The position numbers and the translations under genes are program-made. A DNA stretch of 64,000 bases, taken from contig CAWHKC010000004.1 in NCBI GenBank assembly GCA_963829835.1, positions 372,001 to 436,000 on the forward strand, written 5' to 3'. This stretch comes from Berkiella sp963829835 (GTDB lineage: Bacteria; Pseudomonadota; Gammaproteobacteria; Berkiellales; Berkiellaceae). The notes under the pieces were generated by a model that worked only from the letters and a program-made list of their open reading frames with translations, was not told the DNA's origin and did no database searches. Each line of letters opens with the position of its first letter. Position 1 is the stretch's first letter. Below are positions 17,418 through 27,266 of the stretch, piece after piece.

Positions 17418-19499
17418 ATGCTTAAAAATAGTTCAGCAGTCCATACACATCAAAAGGTCCATAAAGAAGAGCCACTTTGGCCGTCAATTTTCAATGCTAT
17501 AACACACCTTACGCCACAATATCTCATTAAAAATCCCGTGATGTTTGTGACCTATATTGGATGCATCTTAACCACATTTCTGTTTATTCATCACTTATTT
17601 ATTCCTGGAAAAGAACCCCCTTCTTTTATACTTCAAATCTCATTGTGGTTATGGTTTACAGTTATATTTGCCAATTTTTCAGAATCCATGGCAGAAAGAA
17701 GAGGTAAAGCGCAAGCTGAAACATTAAAAAAAGCACGTCGCGAAGTACAAGCAAAAAAAATAGCTGATGTGAATGACCGACATTTCACTCTCGTCCCTGC
17801 CACTGGGCTTCGCTACGATGATATCGTTTTTGTCAGTTCAGGAGATATTATCCCAGGGGACGGACAAGTTATTGCAGGCGTTGCCTCAGTAGATGAAAGT
17901 GCTATAACAGGCGAAAGTGCACCCGTCATTAGAGAAGGAGGTGCAGATAGAGACTCAGTTACTGGAGGAACGGTAGTATTATCTGATTGGCTTGTCATTC
18001 GCATTACCTCCAATCCTGGAGAAACATTCCTTGATCGAATGATTTCATTAGTAGAAGGTGCCAAAAGACAAAAAACGCCAAATGAAATAGCCTTGGGGAT
18101 TTTGCTTGCAGGCATGACTTTGATTTTTCTAATCGTCGTCATGACTTTATTGCCATTTTCTTTATTTAGCGTACAAAGCAGTGGGCAAGGGACGATCATC
18201 AGCATTACTGTTTTAGTCGCTCTGTTAATTTGTTTAATTCCAACAACCATTGGTGGTCTGCTTTCTGCTATTGGTATTGCCGGGATGGACAGACTCATTC
18301 GCAACAATGTTATAGCGACCTCTGGACGAGCCGTTGAGGCTGCAGGTGATGTCAGTATACTGTTGTTAGATAAAACAGGGACAATCACCATGGGTAATCG
18401 CCAAGCAATTCGATTTTATCCAGCTCATGGTGTTTCTATCGATGAACTTGCAAATGCGGCTGCTTTATCATCATTAGCTGATGAAACGCCAGAAGGCAAA
18501 AGTATTGTTATGCTTGCTCATCAACAATATCAAATACAACCCGTTGATGTCTCTTCAATAAACGCAACTTTTATCCCTTTTTCAGCGGAAACACGCATCA
18601 GTGGCGTTGAGATTGATGGTAATAAAATTCTCAAAGGCGCTGTGGATAAAATTATACTCCATGTTAAAAATAATAATGGTTTTGTTGATGATACGTGTAT
18701 TAAAAAAGTTGAAGAAATTGCACGTTCCGGCAGTACGCCACTTGTTGTTTCAAATGGCGTGAAAATCTTAGGTGCTATTGAACTCAAAGATGTGATCAAA
18801 CCTGGTATTAAAGAGCGGTTAGCCGAACTACGGGTAATGGGCATAAAGAGTATTATGATCACGGGTGATAACCCTTTGACAGCCGCAACGATAGGAAATG
18901 AAGCAGGCGTAGATGATTTTTTTGCAGAAGCCACCCCTGAAATCAAACTAAAACTAATTAAAAAATATCAAGAAAATGGTCAACTAGTTGCGATGGTAGG
19001 TGATGGCACTAATGATGCGCCCGCTTTAGCGCAAACGGATGTTGCTGTGGCCATGAATAGTGGAACACAAGCTGCTAAAGAAGCCGCCAACATGGTAGAT
19101 TTAGATTCTGATCCCACCAAATTAATAGAAATTGTCAAAATTGGTAAGCAATTGCTAATCACGCGGGGAGCCCTTACAACATTTAGCATATCTAACGATG
19201 TCGCAAAATACTTTGCAATACTTCCCGCAGCTTTTAGTAGTACTGCCCCAGGCTTAAATAGTTTTAATATTATGCATTTAACAAGTCCTCATAGTGCAAT
19301 ACTATCAGCTGTTATTTTTAATGCCCTCATTATTGTTTTTCTTATCCCTCTGGCGCTTAAAGGGGTAAAGTACCGTGCTATCAGCGCTGATAAGATGCTC
19401 TTAAGGAACGTTTTCATCTATGGACTAGGCGGCCTTATCATTCCATTTATTGGAATAAAAGTTATCGATATTCTTTTAAGTACCTTTAAGTTGGTATAG
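17418..19499 (+). CDS. kdpB: K+-transporting ATPase subunit B (P-type ATPase)
   Basis: A 693-residue P-type ATPase that hydrolyses ATP to drive K+ uptake through KdpA. The phosphorylated aspartate is in DKTGT (about residue 318), the actuator motif is TGES (about 170), the nucleotide-binding and hinge motifs include ITGDNPLTAA and VGDGTNDAPALAQTDVAVAMNSGTQAAKEAANMVDLD. Four N-terminal and three C-terminal membrane segments are visible. All catalytic residues I can check are intact. The gene is placed between kdpA and kdpC with short gaps of 3 and 7 bases. Confidence 0.96.
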   Translation: MLKNSSAVHTHQKVHKEEPLWPSIFNAITHLTPQYLIKNPVMFVTYIGCILTTFLFIHHLFIPGKEPPSFILQISLWLWFTVIFANFSESMAERRGKAQAETLKKARREVQAKKIADVNDRHFTLVPATGLRYDDIVFVSSGDIIPGDGQVIAGVASVDESAITGESAPVIREGGADRDSVTGGTVVLSDWLVIRITSNPGETFLDRMISLVEGAKRQKTPNEIALGILLAGMTLIFLIVVMTLLPFSLFSVQSSGQGTIISITVLVALLICLIPTTIGGLLSAIGIAGMDRLIRNNVIATSGRAVEAAGDVSILLLDKTGTITMGNRQAIRFYPAHGVSIDELANAAALSSLADETPEGKSIVMLAHQQYQIQPVDVSSINATFIPFSAETRISGVEIDGNKILKGAVDKIILHVKNNNGFVDDTCIKKVEEIARSGSTPLVVSNGVKILGAIELKDVIKPGIKERLAELRVMGIKSIMITGDNPLTAATIGNEAGVDDFFAEATPEIKLKLIKKYQENGQLVAMVGDGTNDAPALAQTDVAVAMNSGTQAAKEAANMVDLDSDPTKLIEIVKIGKQLLITRGALTTFSISNDVAKYFAILPAAFSSTAPGLNSFNIMHLTSPHSAILSAVIFNALIIVFLIPLALKGVKYRAISADKMLLRNVFIYGLGGLIIPFIGIKVIDILLSTFKLV

Positions 19500-19506
19500 G
19501 AATTTT

Positions 19507-20106
19507 ATGGAAAACGGATCGCTTATTAAACAAATTTGGCCAACTTTTTCCGTATTGATACTATCAACTTTTCTCTTTGGCTTTATTTATCCGACGATAG
19601 TAACAATAATTAATCAAGTGGGCTTTCATTATCAAGCCAATGGTTCATTACTAAGACACAAAAAAATTATTGGTTCCGAACTCATTGCACAAGAATTCAC
19701 ATCATCAAAATATTTCTGGTGTAGGCCATCTTCCACTACACCTATCTATAACGCAGCATCTTCAGGCGGATCAAATCTATCAATATCAAACCCAAGCTTG
19801 CTCACTAATATTAATCAACGCATTGAGGCACTTTCAGGAGCTGATCCCTCAAATAGTAAGCCTATACCTATCGATCTGGTTACTACTTCCGGCAGCGGAC
19901 TTGATCCTCATATTTCAGTAGCAGCAGCGCTTTACCAAGTGAATCGCGTAGCGCAGGCGCGCCATGTTGATGAAAGTGTCGTCAGAGAATTTGTTTTTGT
20001 TGCAATGGAGCGTAGACAATTTGGTATTTTAGGTGAACCAAGAGTTAATGTTGTAAAGCTAAATTTATTATTAGATAAGGCAAATAGTACAACTTATGGA
20101 ACCTGA
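19507..20106 (+). CDS. kdpC: K+-transporting ATPase subunit C
   Basis: A 199-residue subunit with one N-terminal membrane helix (TFSVLILSTFLFGFIYPTIVT) and a soluble domain that assists ATP binding by KdpB. Family segments are FTSSKYFWCRPSSTTPIYNAASSGGSNL, DLVTTSGSGLDPHISVAAALYQVNRVAQAR and VNVVKLNLLLD. The length is usual. The end overlaps the start of the kdpD gene by 11 bases, showing that the sensor is made from the same transcript. Confidence 0.95.
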   Translation: MENGSLIKQIWPTFSVLILSTFLFGFIYPTIVTIINQVGFHYQANGSLLRHKKIIGSELIAQEFTSSKYFWCRPSSTTPIYNAASSGGSNLSISNPSLLTNINQRIEALSGADPSNSKPIPIDLVTTSGSGLDPHISVAAALYQVNRVAQARHVDESVVREFVFVAMERRQFGILGEPRVNVVKLNLLLDKANSTTYGT

Positions 20107-22069
20107 GAGACCTGATCCAGAACAACTACTGCGTCAAGTAAAAGAAGAAACAAGACATCCTCATCGTGGAAAATTAAAAATATTTTTTGGTGCTTGCGCT
20201 GGTTCCGGAAAGACCTATGCCATGCTCTCGGCTGCACATGAAAAGTTTAAAGAGAATGTCAATGTCGTTGCCGGCATCATTGAAACACATGGCAGAACAG
20301 AGACATCAAAATTACTTGAAGGTTTGCCTCGACTACCATTACGGCAAGTTCAATATCAGGGAATAACAATAAAAGAACTTGATCTAGATGCAGCTATCGA
20401 AAAGAAGCCTACTATTTTATTAGTAGATGAGCTCGCACATTCTAATGCCATTGGTTCAAGGCATCCCAAGCGCTGGCAAGACGTGCAAGAATTACTTGAA
20501 AGTGGCATTGATGTTTATACCACTTTAAATGTCCAACATCTTGAAAGTTTAAACGATGTTGTCGCAAATTTAACAGGGATCCGCGTTAAAGAAACCATTC
20601 CAGATTCACTATTTGATCATGCAGATGAAATTGTTTTGGTTGACATCCCTTCAGAAGTCATTCTTGAAAGATTAAATGAAGGAAAAGTATATCTTGGCGA
20701 ATTCGCCAAACAACGTGCAGCTCAGCACTTTTTTAAGATAGAAAATCTTATAGCATTACGCGAGATTGCTCTTCGTAGAACTGCTGAGCGTGTTGATGCG
20801 TTGCGCGATATCTATAAAAAATATCAAAGTAAAAAGCAATCAATCTCAGACAAAATTCTTGTTTGCGTTGGTCCAGGTGCTTTATCAACGAAACTTGTAC
20901 GTAACGCTAAGCAACTAGCAACAAAATTAAAATGTCCATGGACCGCTATTAATATTGAAAATGACAAACATTACAAACTTGCCAAAGACGAACAAAATTT
21001 TATTAAGCGAACATTAAGTTTGGCCGACCAATTAGGCGGAAAAACTGAAACACTTGAAGAGACACAAACATCTGAAGCTATCATTAATTATGCAAAAAAT
21101 AATAATTTCACTAAAATTATCGTTGGCAAATCAAAATCGCCGCGTTGGAAGCATATTTTCTTTCGTTCTCTTGTCTATGAAATCATTGAAAAAAGCGGGA
21201 ATATTGATGTATATGTCGTAAATGAAGATAGTCCCCCTCCTAAATTAAAAATGCAGAATACTACCTATGCATCGTGGTTATCCATTATTAGTGCATTTTT
21301 GATTATTACTATATGCACCATCATCGGCCTTCCAGCTCGAGAATGGCTTGAGCCAGAAACTGTGCTAATGATCTATCTTGCCGGGGTCGTCATTATAGCC
21401 ACCAGTAGTGAGCCGGGCATTTCTATACTCGCAGCTCTATTTTCTGTTATTTGTTATAACTTTTTTTTCATATATCCGTATTACAGCCTGGGAACATATC
21501 ACTTACGTGATCTTGTTACTTTAGGTGTTTTATTGTTAACAGGATTAGTCATTAGCACCCACACCTCCAGGCTACGACAACAACATTTATTTACAAGACA
21601 GCGTGAAAAATACACAGCTGAATTATATGATTTAAGTCGAAAACTGATTGTTACGCCTGGAAAATCTCGTATCGCTAAAGTAGTCTCTCATCATATTGGT
21701 GAAATTTTTGAAAGCGCAGCTACTGTATGGGTTCCAGATGAAAGGGGAGATCTTGAACTTGTCTCTCATCCAGGACTCAAGGCTGAACTAAAAGAAGAAA
21801 GTGTTGCAGTATGGGCGTTTAAACATAACCAAATTGCAGGCCTTGGTACTAATACTATGCCAAGCGCTAGGGGATATTATATCCCATTATCGAATAGTGA
21901 TACTGTCTTTGGCGTTCTTGGTATTATTCCAAAAGATCCAGAAAAAACCTTTAGCATTGAAGAAATGACATTACTTGAGTCCTTAGCGATTCAAACTGCC
22001 TCTGCTTTTGAAAGAGTGATACTTGCTGATCAAATGCAAAAAGATAAAGAAAACAAATTAACACCATAG
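20096..22069 (+). CDS. kdpD: KdpD lacking the histidine-kinase domain
   Basis: A 657-residue protein with the N-terminal two thirds of KdpD. Order: KdpD N-terminal domain with Walker A GACAGSGKTYAM (about 32-43) and IETHGR, LVDELAHSNAIGSRHPKRWQDVQELL; a universal-stress-like domain (about 250-370); four clustered membrane segments of the DUF4118 type (about 395-490); then a GAF domain (about 520-645) ending ESLAIQTASAFERVILADQM. Normal KdpD is about 890-900 residues and continues into the H-box and ATPase domains; here the frame stops after KDKENKLTP and a convergent gene begins two bases later. No kdpE follows. The truncation looks clean, with no kinase remnant in other frames. It may act as a K+ or stress sensor through another partner (inference). 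Confidence 0.9.
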   Translation: MEPERPDPEQLLRQVKEETRHPHRGKLKIFFGACAGSGKTYAMLSAAHEKFKENVNVVAGIIETHGRTETSKLLEGLPRLPLRQVQYQGITIKELDLDAAIEKKPTILLVDELAHSNAIGSRHPKRWQDVQELLESGIDVYTTLNVQHLESLNDVVANLTGIRVKETIPDSLFDHADEIVLVDIPSEVILERLNEGKVYLGEFAKQRAAQHFFKIENLIALREIALRRTAERVDALRDIYKKYQSKKQSISDKILVCVGPGALSTKLVRNAKQLATKLKCPWTAINIENDKHYKLAKDEQNFIKRTLSLADQLGGKTETLEETQTSEAIINYAKNNNFTKIIVGKSKSPRWKHIFFRSLVYEIIEKSGNIDVYVVNEDSPPPKLKMQNTTYASWLSIISAFLIITICTIIGLPAREWLEPETVLMIYLAGVVIIATSSEPGISILAALFSVICYNFFFIYPYYSLGTYHLRDLVTLGVLLLTGLVISTHTSRLRQQHLFTRQREKYTAELYDLSRKLIVTPGKSRIAKVVSHHIGEIFESAATVWVPDERGDLELVSHPGLKAELKEESVAVWAFKHNQIAGLGTNTMPSARGYYIPLSNSDTVFGVLGIIPKDPEKTFSIEEMTLLESLAIQTASAFERVILADQMQKDKENKLTP

Positions 22070-22070
22070 T

Positions 22071-22652
22071 TTAGTTTTGTTTGTTTCTTAAATACGACAT
22101 TATGAATTGCATTTGCTCGTCAATAGATGAATCACCATTAATGATTAAATGGCTTCCCTCTTGCTCTCTGGTCGCAGCATAGACAAAAACTTTTCTAGAA
22201 AAATTGAGATAGAATTGAAGATCTTCCAAAAGGATGGTTTTGTCTTTTTGATCGTTTGAGAAATCTCTTAGAATTCTTCGAGCTAGTGCTATATCAAGTG
22301 GAATATCAATATGGATAAGGGTATCAATGTATTTACCGGTAGCAGGATGCTTATACCCCAATGGAGCATCAAAAATAACAAATTCAGTGGGGGTTAATTC
22401 TCTTTTCGTTGCAGGACAAACCAGTTTATTTTCGTTTTTTAGCTTGTCTAAGACGTCCACTAAACTATCATATTTCCAAGCACTGTAATCGCGATTTGTT
22501 TCATACCATTTAACATAATCATCTGGTCCTGTTGAAAGAGCATCATAATCATCCCAAAACACAGTCGTAGCATTCAATGCATTTCCCAATGCCCTTGTAA
22601 GCGTTGTTTTACCTGAACCAGAGATGCCACTTATCCCTATTATTTTTGTCAT
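22071..22652 (-). CDS. Uridine-kinase-like P-loop kinase
   Basis: A 193-residue cytoplasmic P-loop protein. Walker A is GISGSGKTTLTRAL (about 9-22), followed by VFWDDYDALSTGPDDYVKWY, similar to the substrate-binding region of uridine kinases, and FVIFDAPLGYKH as the Walker B strand. The LID-like region ARRILRDFSNDQKDKT contains the arginines. The exact substrate (nucleoside or another small molecule) is not clear. It lies downstream of the symporter gene (12 bases) on the same strand and could be cotranscribed. Confidence 0.65.
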   Translation of the reverse strand: MTKIIGISGISGSGKTTLTRALGNALNATTVFWDDYDALSTGPDDYVKWYETNRDYSAWKYDSLVDVLDKLKNENKLVCPATKRELTPTEFVIFDAPLGYKHPATGKYIDTLIHIDIPLDIALARRILRDFSNDQKDKTILLEDLQFYLNFSRKVFVYAATREQEGSHLIINGDSSIDEQMQFIMSYLRNKQN

Positions 22653-22664
22653 TATTTGCTTTTC

Positions 22665-23867
22665 CTAGGCTACCACTTGATCCCTAGCTAGTTCAGTTCT
22701 TTGATGTACAGCTAATGTGACACAGGCATCAGACCAAATATTAATCGCACTTTCTAACATGTCTAGTAGCGCATAGAATGGCAGTATGATTCCCATTAAC
22801 GTTAATGGTAAATTCATGGTGGTTAATAGCGCACTGGCTATAAAAAAGCACCCCATAGGAACACCTGCATTACCAATGGCAGCAACTGTTGCTATTAAAA
22901 TCCAAGTGATCTTTTCAGTGGCAGTAAAACTCATTCCTTGACTCTGAGCAATAAACATGACGGTAATTAAAATAAAGGCTGCGCATGCGTTCATGTTAAT
23001 ACTTGTGCATAAAGGAAAACTAAATCGAGCTACTTTAGGAGAAACATTTAAACCTTGTTCTGCACAATCGATAGCGGTTGTCATTGCTGCACTTGAGGAT
23101 TTTGAAAAGAAGGCAAAGGAAAGCGCTGGCAACATTTTTACAAATGCTTTTTTGGGTGATACACCATGCCACCACAAAAACAAAGGCAATATGATTATCG
23201 CTTGAATCAAATTGGCAGATAATATGGTAACTAAATACAAGGCCAATTTAGAGAACGATTCACTTTGCGAAAATTCAACAATAAAAGAGGTCATAAATCC
23301 CCAAATGGCAATTGGCATTAAACCAACAATCCAACGGGTAATTTGCATCATCATTTGAAAGAGGCTTTGTAATAATTGATGAATGGGTAATCTTTGTTCA
23401 CTAGGTAGTTTAGCAATCCCCACCCCTATCAACAATGAAAGCAGCATAATACTAACAACATTCCCTTCCAAAAATGGCTGTATTAAATTGCTTGGAATGA
23501 CTTTTAAAAGCTCATCAAAATAAGAAGGACTTGCAGCCACAGGTGCTAAATTCTCTGACACGACAACTACAACGGGGTGTATGGTTTCATAGAGCAATAA
23601 GGCTATAGATGCTGCAATGGCAGTCGTTAAGATGGTATAGGTAACAATTCTCTTTCCAAGCTGTGATAGAGAGCTCTCACCCACAGAAGAAATTGTTGCC
23701 AACAATGAAAGGCTTATCATGGGTAAGCTGATTAATTTGAGTAGACGTACGAATATTTCAGAGACAAGTTCAGATATCTTGATAATGATTGGTTCATTCC
23801 ACCAACCCGCTATCACAGCAAATACTATCGCCAATAAAATCATCCAATAGCCGCGTCGATTAAGCAT
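22665..23867 (-). CDS. Dicarboxylate/amino acid:cation symporter (DAACS family)
   Basis: A 400-residue inner-membrane secondary transporter of the GltP/SstT/DctA family, which takes up acidic or small neutral amino acids or dicarboxylates with Na+ or H+. Eight helices and the re-entrant serine-rich loop FFSKSSSAAMTTAIDCAEQ (about 260) are visible, followed by FSFPLCTSINMNACAAF and the second hairpin near ATVAAIGNAGVPMGCFF. The N-terminal and mid-protein sequences are complete and the length is normal. The substrate is not determined by motifs I can read; SFPLCTSINMNACA replaces the canonical lPlGATINMDGtA, so a divergent specificity is likely. Confidence 0.85.
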   Translation of the reverse strand: MLNRRGYWMILLAIVFAVIAGWWNEPIIIKISELVSEIFVRLLKLISLPMISLSLLATISSVGESSLSQLGKRIVTYTILTTAIAASIALLLYETIHPVVVVVSENLAPVAASPSYFDELLKVIPSNLIQPFLEGNVVSIMLLSLLIGVGIAKLPSEQRLPIHQLLQSLFQMMMQITRWIVGLMPIAIWGFMTSFIVEFSQSESFSKLALYLVTILSANLIQAIIILPLFLWWHGVSPKKAFVKMLPALSFAFFSKSSSAAMTTAIDCAEQGLNVSPKVARFSFPLCTSINMNACAAFILITVMFIAQSQGMSFTATEKITWILIATVAAIGNAGVPMGCFFIASALLTTMNLPLTLMGIILPFYALLDMLESAINIWSDACVTLAVHQRTELARDQVVA

Positions 23868-24025
23868 AGGGTTGTCTCAAATTCAAGGGTTAAAATAGTC
23901 TTTATATAAAGCTAATGATATGACGTAGGTGTGTCAACCGAGGGTCGACAACAGGTAGGAGGGAACAGACGGTATAATAACATGGAGATATGCACCTTTA
24001 GTTTCAGTTAAAAAGTAAATCATAG

Positions 24026-26077
24026 TTAAGAGGCCCTAGTCAAGCCTAGCTTGAGAAGGGGCAAAACTGTATTAAAATCGTCGGTCCATAATATTGGCGT
24101 TACTGACTTACCCGTTTTGAACTGAAGATGGTGCTCTTGTAGCCAAGCTCCTAAAGTCGGATCGCAGGAGATAAGCGACCAAGTGGCATCAGATAATCCT
24201 TTACCTCCATCCCTTGGACTTGCTATCCAATATTGAGAACAGCCTTGATGTTGTGCTAACCCAGCAGTTACTGGTAAAAAATTCAAATACGTATTTGATG
24301 TATGGATTGCGATGATTCCATCCTTAGAGAGATGCTGCTGATAAAGCGCCATCGCTTCAACGGTGAGCAAATGAAAGGGAATGGCATCGCCATTAAAAGC
24401 ATCAACAACTAACATATTGTACTGTTGTGAACCATTTGTCTTTAATTCATGTTGTAACTGAATCCTTGCATCTGCTAACTGAACTTGGATGTTGGCTTTG
24501 GATCCTTTTAAAAAAGTAAAATACTCCCGTGCCGCTGTTTGACTATCTTTATCAATTTCATAAAAAGTAAAGTGCTCACTCATTTCACCATAAGCCGCTA
24601 AGATGCCACACCCCAAACCGATGATACCAATATGTAACGGTTTCTTTTTTTCTCTCAAGAATTCAAAAGCAACTCCCACTCCCGATGTATGCCCATAATA
24701 GGTGGTGGGCCAAAATTCCTTTGATGGCGCTTTAAACTGTAAACCATGTATTACCATCCCATGCATGTAGACTCTGAATGGAGTTGGCAACTGAAAATCA
24801 TATACCCTAATAAAACCATAGGGGTTACGAAACTGTGCAATGAGCTTTTCTTTTGGCATATAAATATTTAAAAAAATAACAACAGCCAATATCGTAACAA
24901 CAACCATACTTAGCAAGGCAAGAAGACGATCCCATAACTTGCCCGCACTCACATACTGGCGGACAAATAAAAAACAAATGATTAAATTGATACTAATAAG
25001 GGGTATATAGTAATCCCACCAATTTTTAAAGATAAGGAGTGCGACAATATTAGAGAAGATCCCACCTAAAACGCCCCCCAAGGCGATAAATAAATAAAAG
25101 AGGGTTAAATCATCCGTTTGGGGCTTTAGTTTAATTAATTCTCCATGGCAAACCATACAGGCTGAAAATAATAAAGCTAGAATGACAATAACAACATTAA
25201 TCCCACCTAATTGCATGTGATTAATCAACCATAAAATGGCCACTAACCAAATCATAAAAGAGACGGCCCAAAATTCTCTATCGTAATTTTTTGGTTTGGA
25301 AAAAATGACAATATAAGATATTAAATATAATGCTAACGGCAATACCCATAACAAAGGCATATTCAAGACATTTTGAACTAAAAATTGGGTAGTTGAGAGA
25401 AGTAAAGCACTACTTAAAAACGTTAAGACTAACCATTTTAGCTTTTGTGACAGTTTGGTTTTAATTAAATCTGCAGTTAAGTTCTTAGGTATTTTCTGTG
25501 AAAATAATTTAACTAAACATAATAAGCAAAGTACAGCATATATACCGTAAAAAAGTGACCAGCCGAATTGTTGACTTTTTAACCCAATTAAAGGTTCTAA
25601 TAAAAAAGGATAGCCTAGCAACCCAAGCAAAGATCCTGCGTTTGATATTGAATAAAAAATATAGGGAAAGCTGGTTTGACGTAATCGACAATACCAATGT
25701 TGCAGTAATGGACTTGAAGCAGATATTACCGTACAGGGCAATAGGATGCTTAAAGTGAGCAAAGACAAAACCGCCAGTGGTGACCATAGTGTTTCTAATG
25801 TGGGATCGTAATGTAAATGAATGGGAATAAAATAAAATGAAACCGCAAGCAATATCACATGGATGATTGCTTGCAGTTTATCTGAAAAGAATTTCGTTAA
25901 TACATAGGCATATCCATACCCAAGTAGTAAAACCATTTGAAAGAATAAAATGGTTGCCATCCAAACAAACCCTGAGCCACCAAAATAAGGTAACATGACT
26001 TTGGCAATCAGAGGTTGGATAAAGAATAACAAAAATGCACTAAGGCAGATTGTTATTCCATAGAGTATTTTAATCAT
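24026..26077 (-). CDS. Fused MFS-like membrane domain and spermidine-synthase-like domain protein
   Basis: About 683 residues. Residues 1-400 form a dozen or more hydrophobic segments (MFS/ferrichrome-permease-like N-terminal half found in fused MFS/spermidine synthases). The C-terminal 250 residues are a SpeE-like Rossmann domain: IGIIGLGCGILAAY, FTFYEIDKDSQTAAREYF, VQLADARIQLQ, and NMLVVDAFNGDAIPFHLLTVEA. True spermidine synthase activity cannot be assumed. I chose the ATG at 26077. The longer frame to 26113 would start at a TTG inside the GTAGGGTGGGC palindrome, so those residues are probably an artefact of the repeat. Confidence 0.82.
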   Translation of the reverse strand: MIKILYGITICLSAFLLFFIQPLIAKVMLPYFGGSGFVWMATILFFQMVLLLGYGYAYVLTKFFSDKLQAIIHVILLAVSFYFIPIHLHYDPTLETLWSPLAVLSLLTLSILLPCTVISASSPLLQHWYCRLRQTSFPYIFYSISNAGSLLGLLGYPFLLEPLIGLKSQQFGWSLFYGIYAVLCLLCLVKLFSQKIPKNLTADLIKTKLSQKLKWLVLTFLSSALLLSTTQFLVQNVLNMPLLWVLPLALYLISYIVIFSKPKNYDREFWAVSFMIWLVAILWLINHMQLGGINVVIVILALLFSACMVCHGELIKLKPQTDDLTLFYLFIALGGVLGGIFSNIVALLIFKNWWDYYIPLISINLIICFLFVRQYVSAGKLWDRLLALLSMVVVTILAVVIFLNIYMPKEKLIAQFRNPYGFIRVYDFQLPTPFRVYMHGMVIHGLQFKAPSKEFWPTTYYGHTSGVGVAFEFLREKKKPLHIGIIGLGCGILAAYGEMSEHFTFYEIDKDSQTAAREYFTFLKGSKANIQVQLADARIQLQHELKTNGSQQYNMLVVDAFNGDAIPFHLLTVEAMALYQQHLSKDGIIAIHTSNTYLNFLPVTAGLAQHQGCSQYWIASPRDGGKGLSDATWSLISCDPTLGAWLQEHHLQFKTGKSVTPILWTDDFNTVLPLLKLGLTRAS

Positions 26078-26100
26078 CCATGAGCTACTTTTATTAAATC

Positions 26101-26175
26101 GTAGGGTGGGCAAAGCGAAGCGTGCCCACCTTCATCGAATCAGTTGGTGGGCACGCTTCGCTTTGCCCACCCTAC
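26101..26175. repeat. Palindromic repeat GTAGGGTGGGC..., copy 1 (perfect)
   Basis: Two perfect inverse-complementary arms of 30 bases (26101-26130 and 26146-26175) enclose a 15-base loop. The ends read GTAGGGTGGGCAAAGCG and CGCTTTGCCCACCCTAC. It fills the gap between two minus-strand genes. The same element recurs at 28560 and 33763. Hairpins of this sequence type occur in many proteobacteria and are probably moved by REP-associated (RAYT-like) transposases; none is in the window. Confidence 0.93.
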
Positions 26176-26179
26176 TCCA

Positions 26180-27172
26180 TTACAAAGAAATATTGGTTGC
26201 TATTTCTCTTAACCAAATCGCATTCTCAATGGTTTGATCAATCGAGGTCACAGGACCTTCTTGCTCCAACCAAACACCTTCTTGACTTTGAATGCTCATT
26301 AAAAAGTTACCGATACTTTCACACAGCGCTAAATAGCGATTGTCTTTTGTGTATCGATAGAGCAATGACATCGCCCAAGCAACTTTATGGCTATACGGAA
26401 AAGATTTAATATTTTCGTGACAGCCAAGCGCAAATTCTGCATATCGCCTTGCCGATTCTAAAAATGCGGGATTTCTTGTTGCTGCATAAAGTTCTGTTAG
26501 AAAAGCACAAGGATAGCCAATCATAAAATAAGCCTGATGAGGACTTTCCTTTTTAACCACATAAAACATTTCTTCATCTGGATGATAATTTTTAACAAAG
26601 TCACGATGATTATTAGAAGCTAGAAACATTTGGTGATGTATATCTGATTGATGGTGAATCATCCATGTTAAAAATTCTGCCGCTTTAATTGCTCGGTCTT
26701 TATCACCCATATAAAGAGATAGTTTACCAAAATGAGCTGTTGTTAATATGTCCATGGTGTCATCTTTTTCGCCCCAAGGTCCATGAGTCGCAAAACCACC
26801 ATGATCAGCGCTATAAAAGCTTCTGAGATATTGATAGGCAGGATAAGAAATCTCAAAGTCACCCAATTTTTGGGCTCCGATCCCAATCCATGCAATAACA
26901 TACCCCCAAAATTTATTTAAAGCCGGATTTTCGGTCTTGATATGCTTATTTGAAAAATCACTTGTATTAAAAAAGGTTCTCTTGAGGTAAGACACAAGTT
27001 TTTGTGCATGAACCAATTCGCCAGTAATAGCTAAAAAATAAGGGGCTTTATAGTAACAAGCCAAATCATCAGGGTAGTCAGCAAATTTACCATTTGAAAT
27101 AATTTGCTTAGCTAACCATTTAGAGGTTTTGTTTGAGCTTTCCATGCATCTGCGGGCAAAATCGAATGACAT
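26180..27172 (-). CDS. Conserved helical protein, (alpha/alpha)-toroid-like, function unknown
   Basis: A 330-residue soluble protein without signal peptide. The sequence is a series of helix pairs with repeated motifs: DLACYYKAPYFLAITGELVHAQKL, ILTTAHFGKLSLYMGDKDRAIKAAEFL, GYPCAFLTELYAATRNPAFLESARRYAEFAL and AMSLLYRYTKDNRYLALCESIGNFLMS. This layout, with aromatic and glycine residues at helix ends (HGGFATHGPWGEKDD), resembles (alpha/alpha)6 barrels such as terpene cyclase-like or glycoside-hydrolase-like proteins. I cannot name a family or substrate. The stop is followed immediately by palindrome copy 1. Confidence 0.55.
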   Translation of the reverse strand: MSFDFARRCMESSNKTSKWLAKQIISNGKFADYPDDLACYYKAPYFLAITGELVHAQKLVSYLKRTFFNTSDFSNKHIKTENPALNKFWGYVIAWIGIGAQKLGDFEISYPAYQYLRSFYSADHGGFATHGPWGEKDDTMDILTTAHFGKLSLYMGDKDRAIKAAEFLTWMIHHQSDIHHQMFLASNNHRDFVKNYHPDEEMFYVVKKESPHQAYFMIGYPCAFLTELYAATRNPAFLESARRYAEFALGCHENIKSFPYSHKVAWAMSLLYRYTKDNRYLALCESIGNFLMSIQSQEGVWLEQEGPVTSIDQTIENAIWLREIATNISL

Positions 27173-27266
27173 TAGTGCTTCCCTTTAGCTATCGAGTATG
27201 TACAAGCATGGCATTATACTACAATGTTTATACGATTATTAACCCGATTATTGGCATGAAAGATGG

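Noticed and set aside
22070..22652. Missing kinase half of KdpD hidden in another frame after 22069
   Set aside because: I looked for H-box, N-box and GDG motifs in all frames downstream; the DNA is fully used by the minus-strand P-loop kinase gene.
26078..26113. Longer N-terminus for the MFS/spermidine-synthase-like gene
   Set aside because: The extra codons start at a TTG inside the GTAGGGTGGGC palindrome and are not expected in the family; ATG 26077 is better placed.
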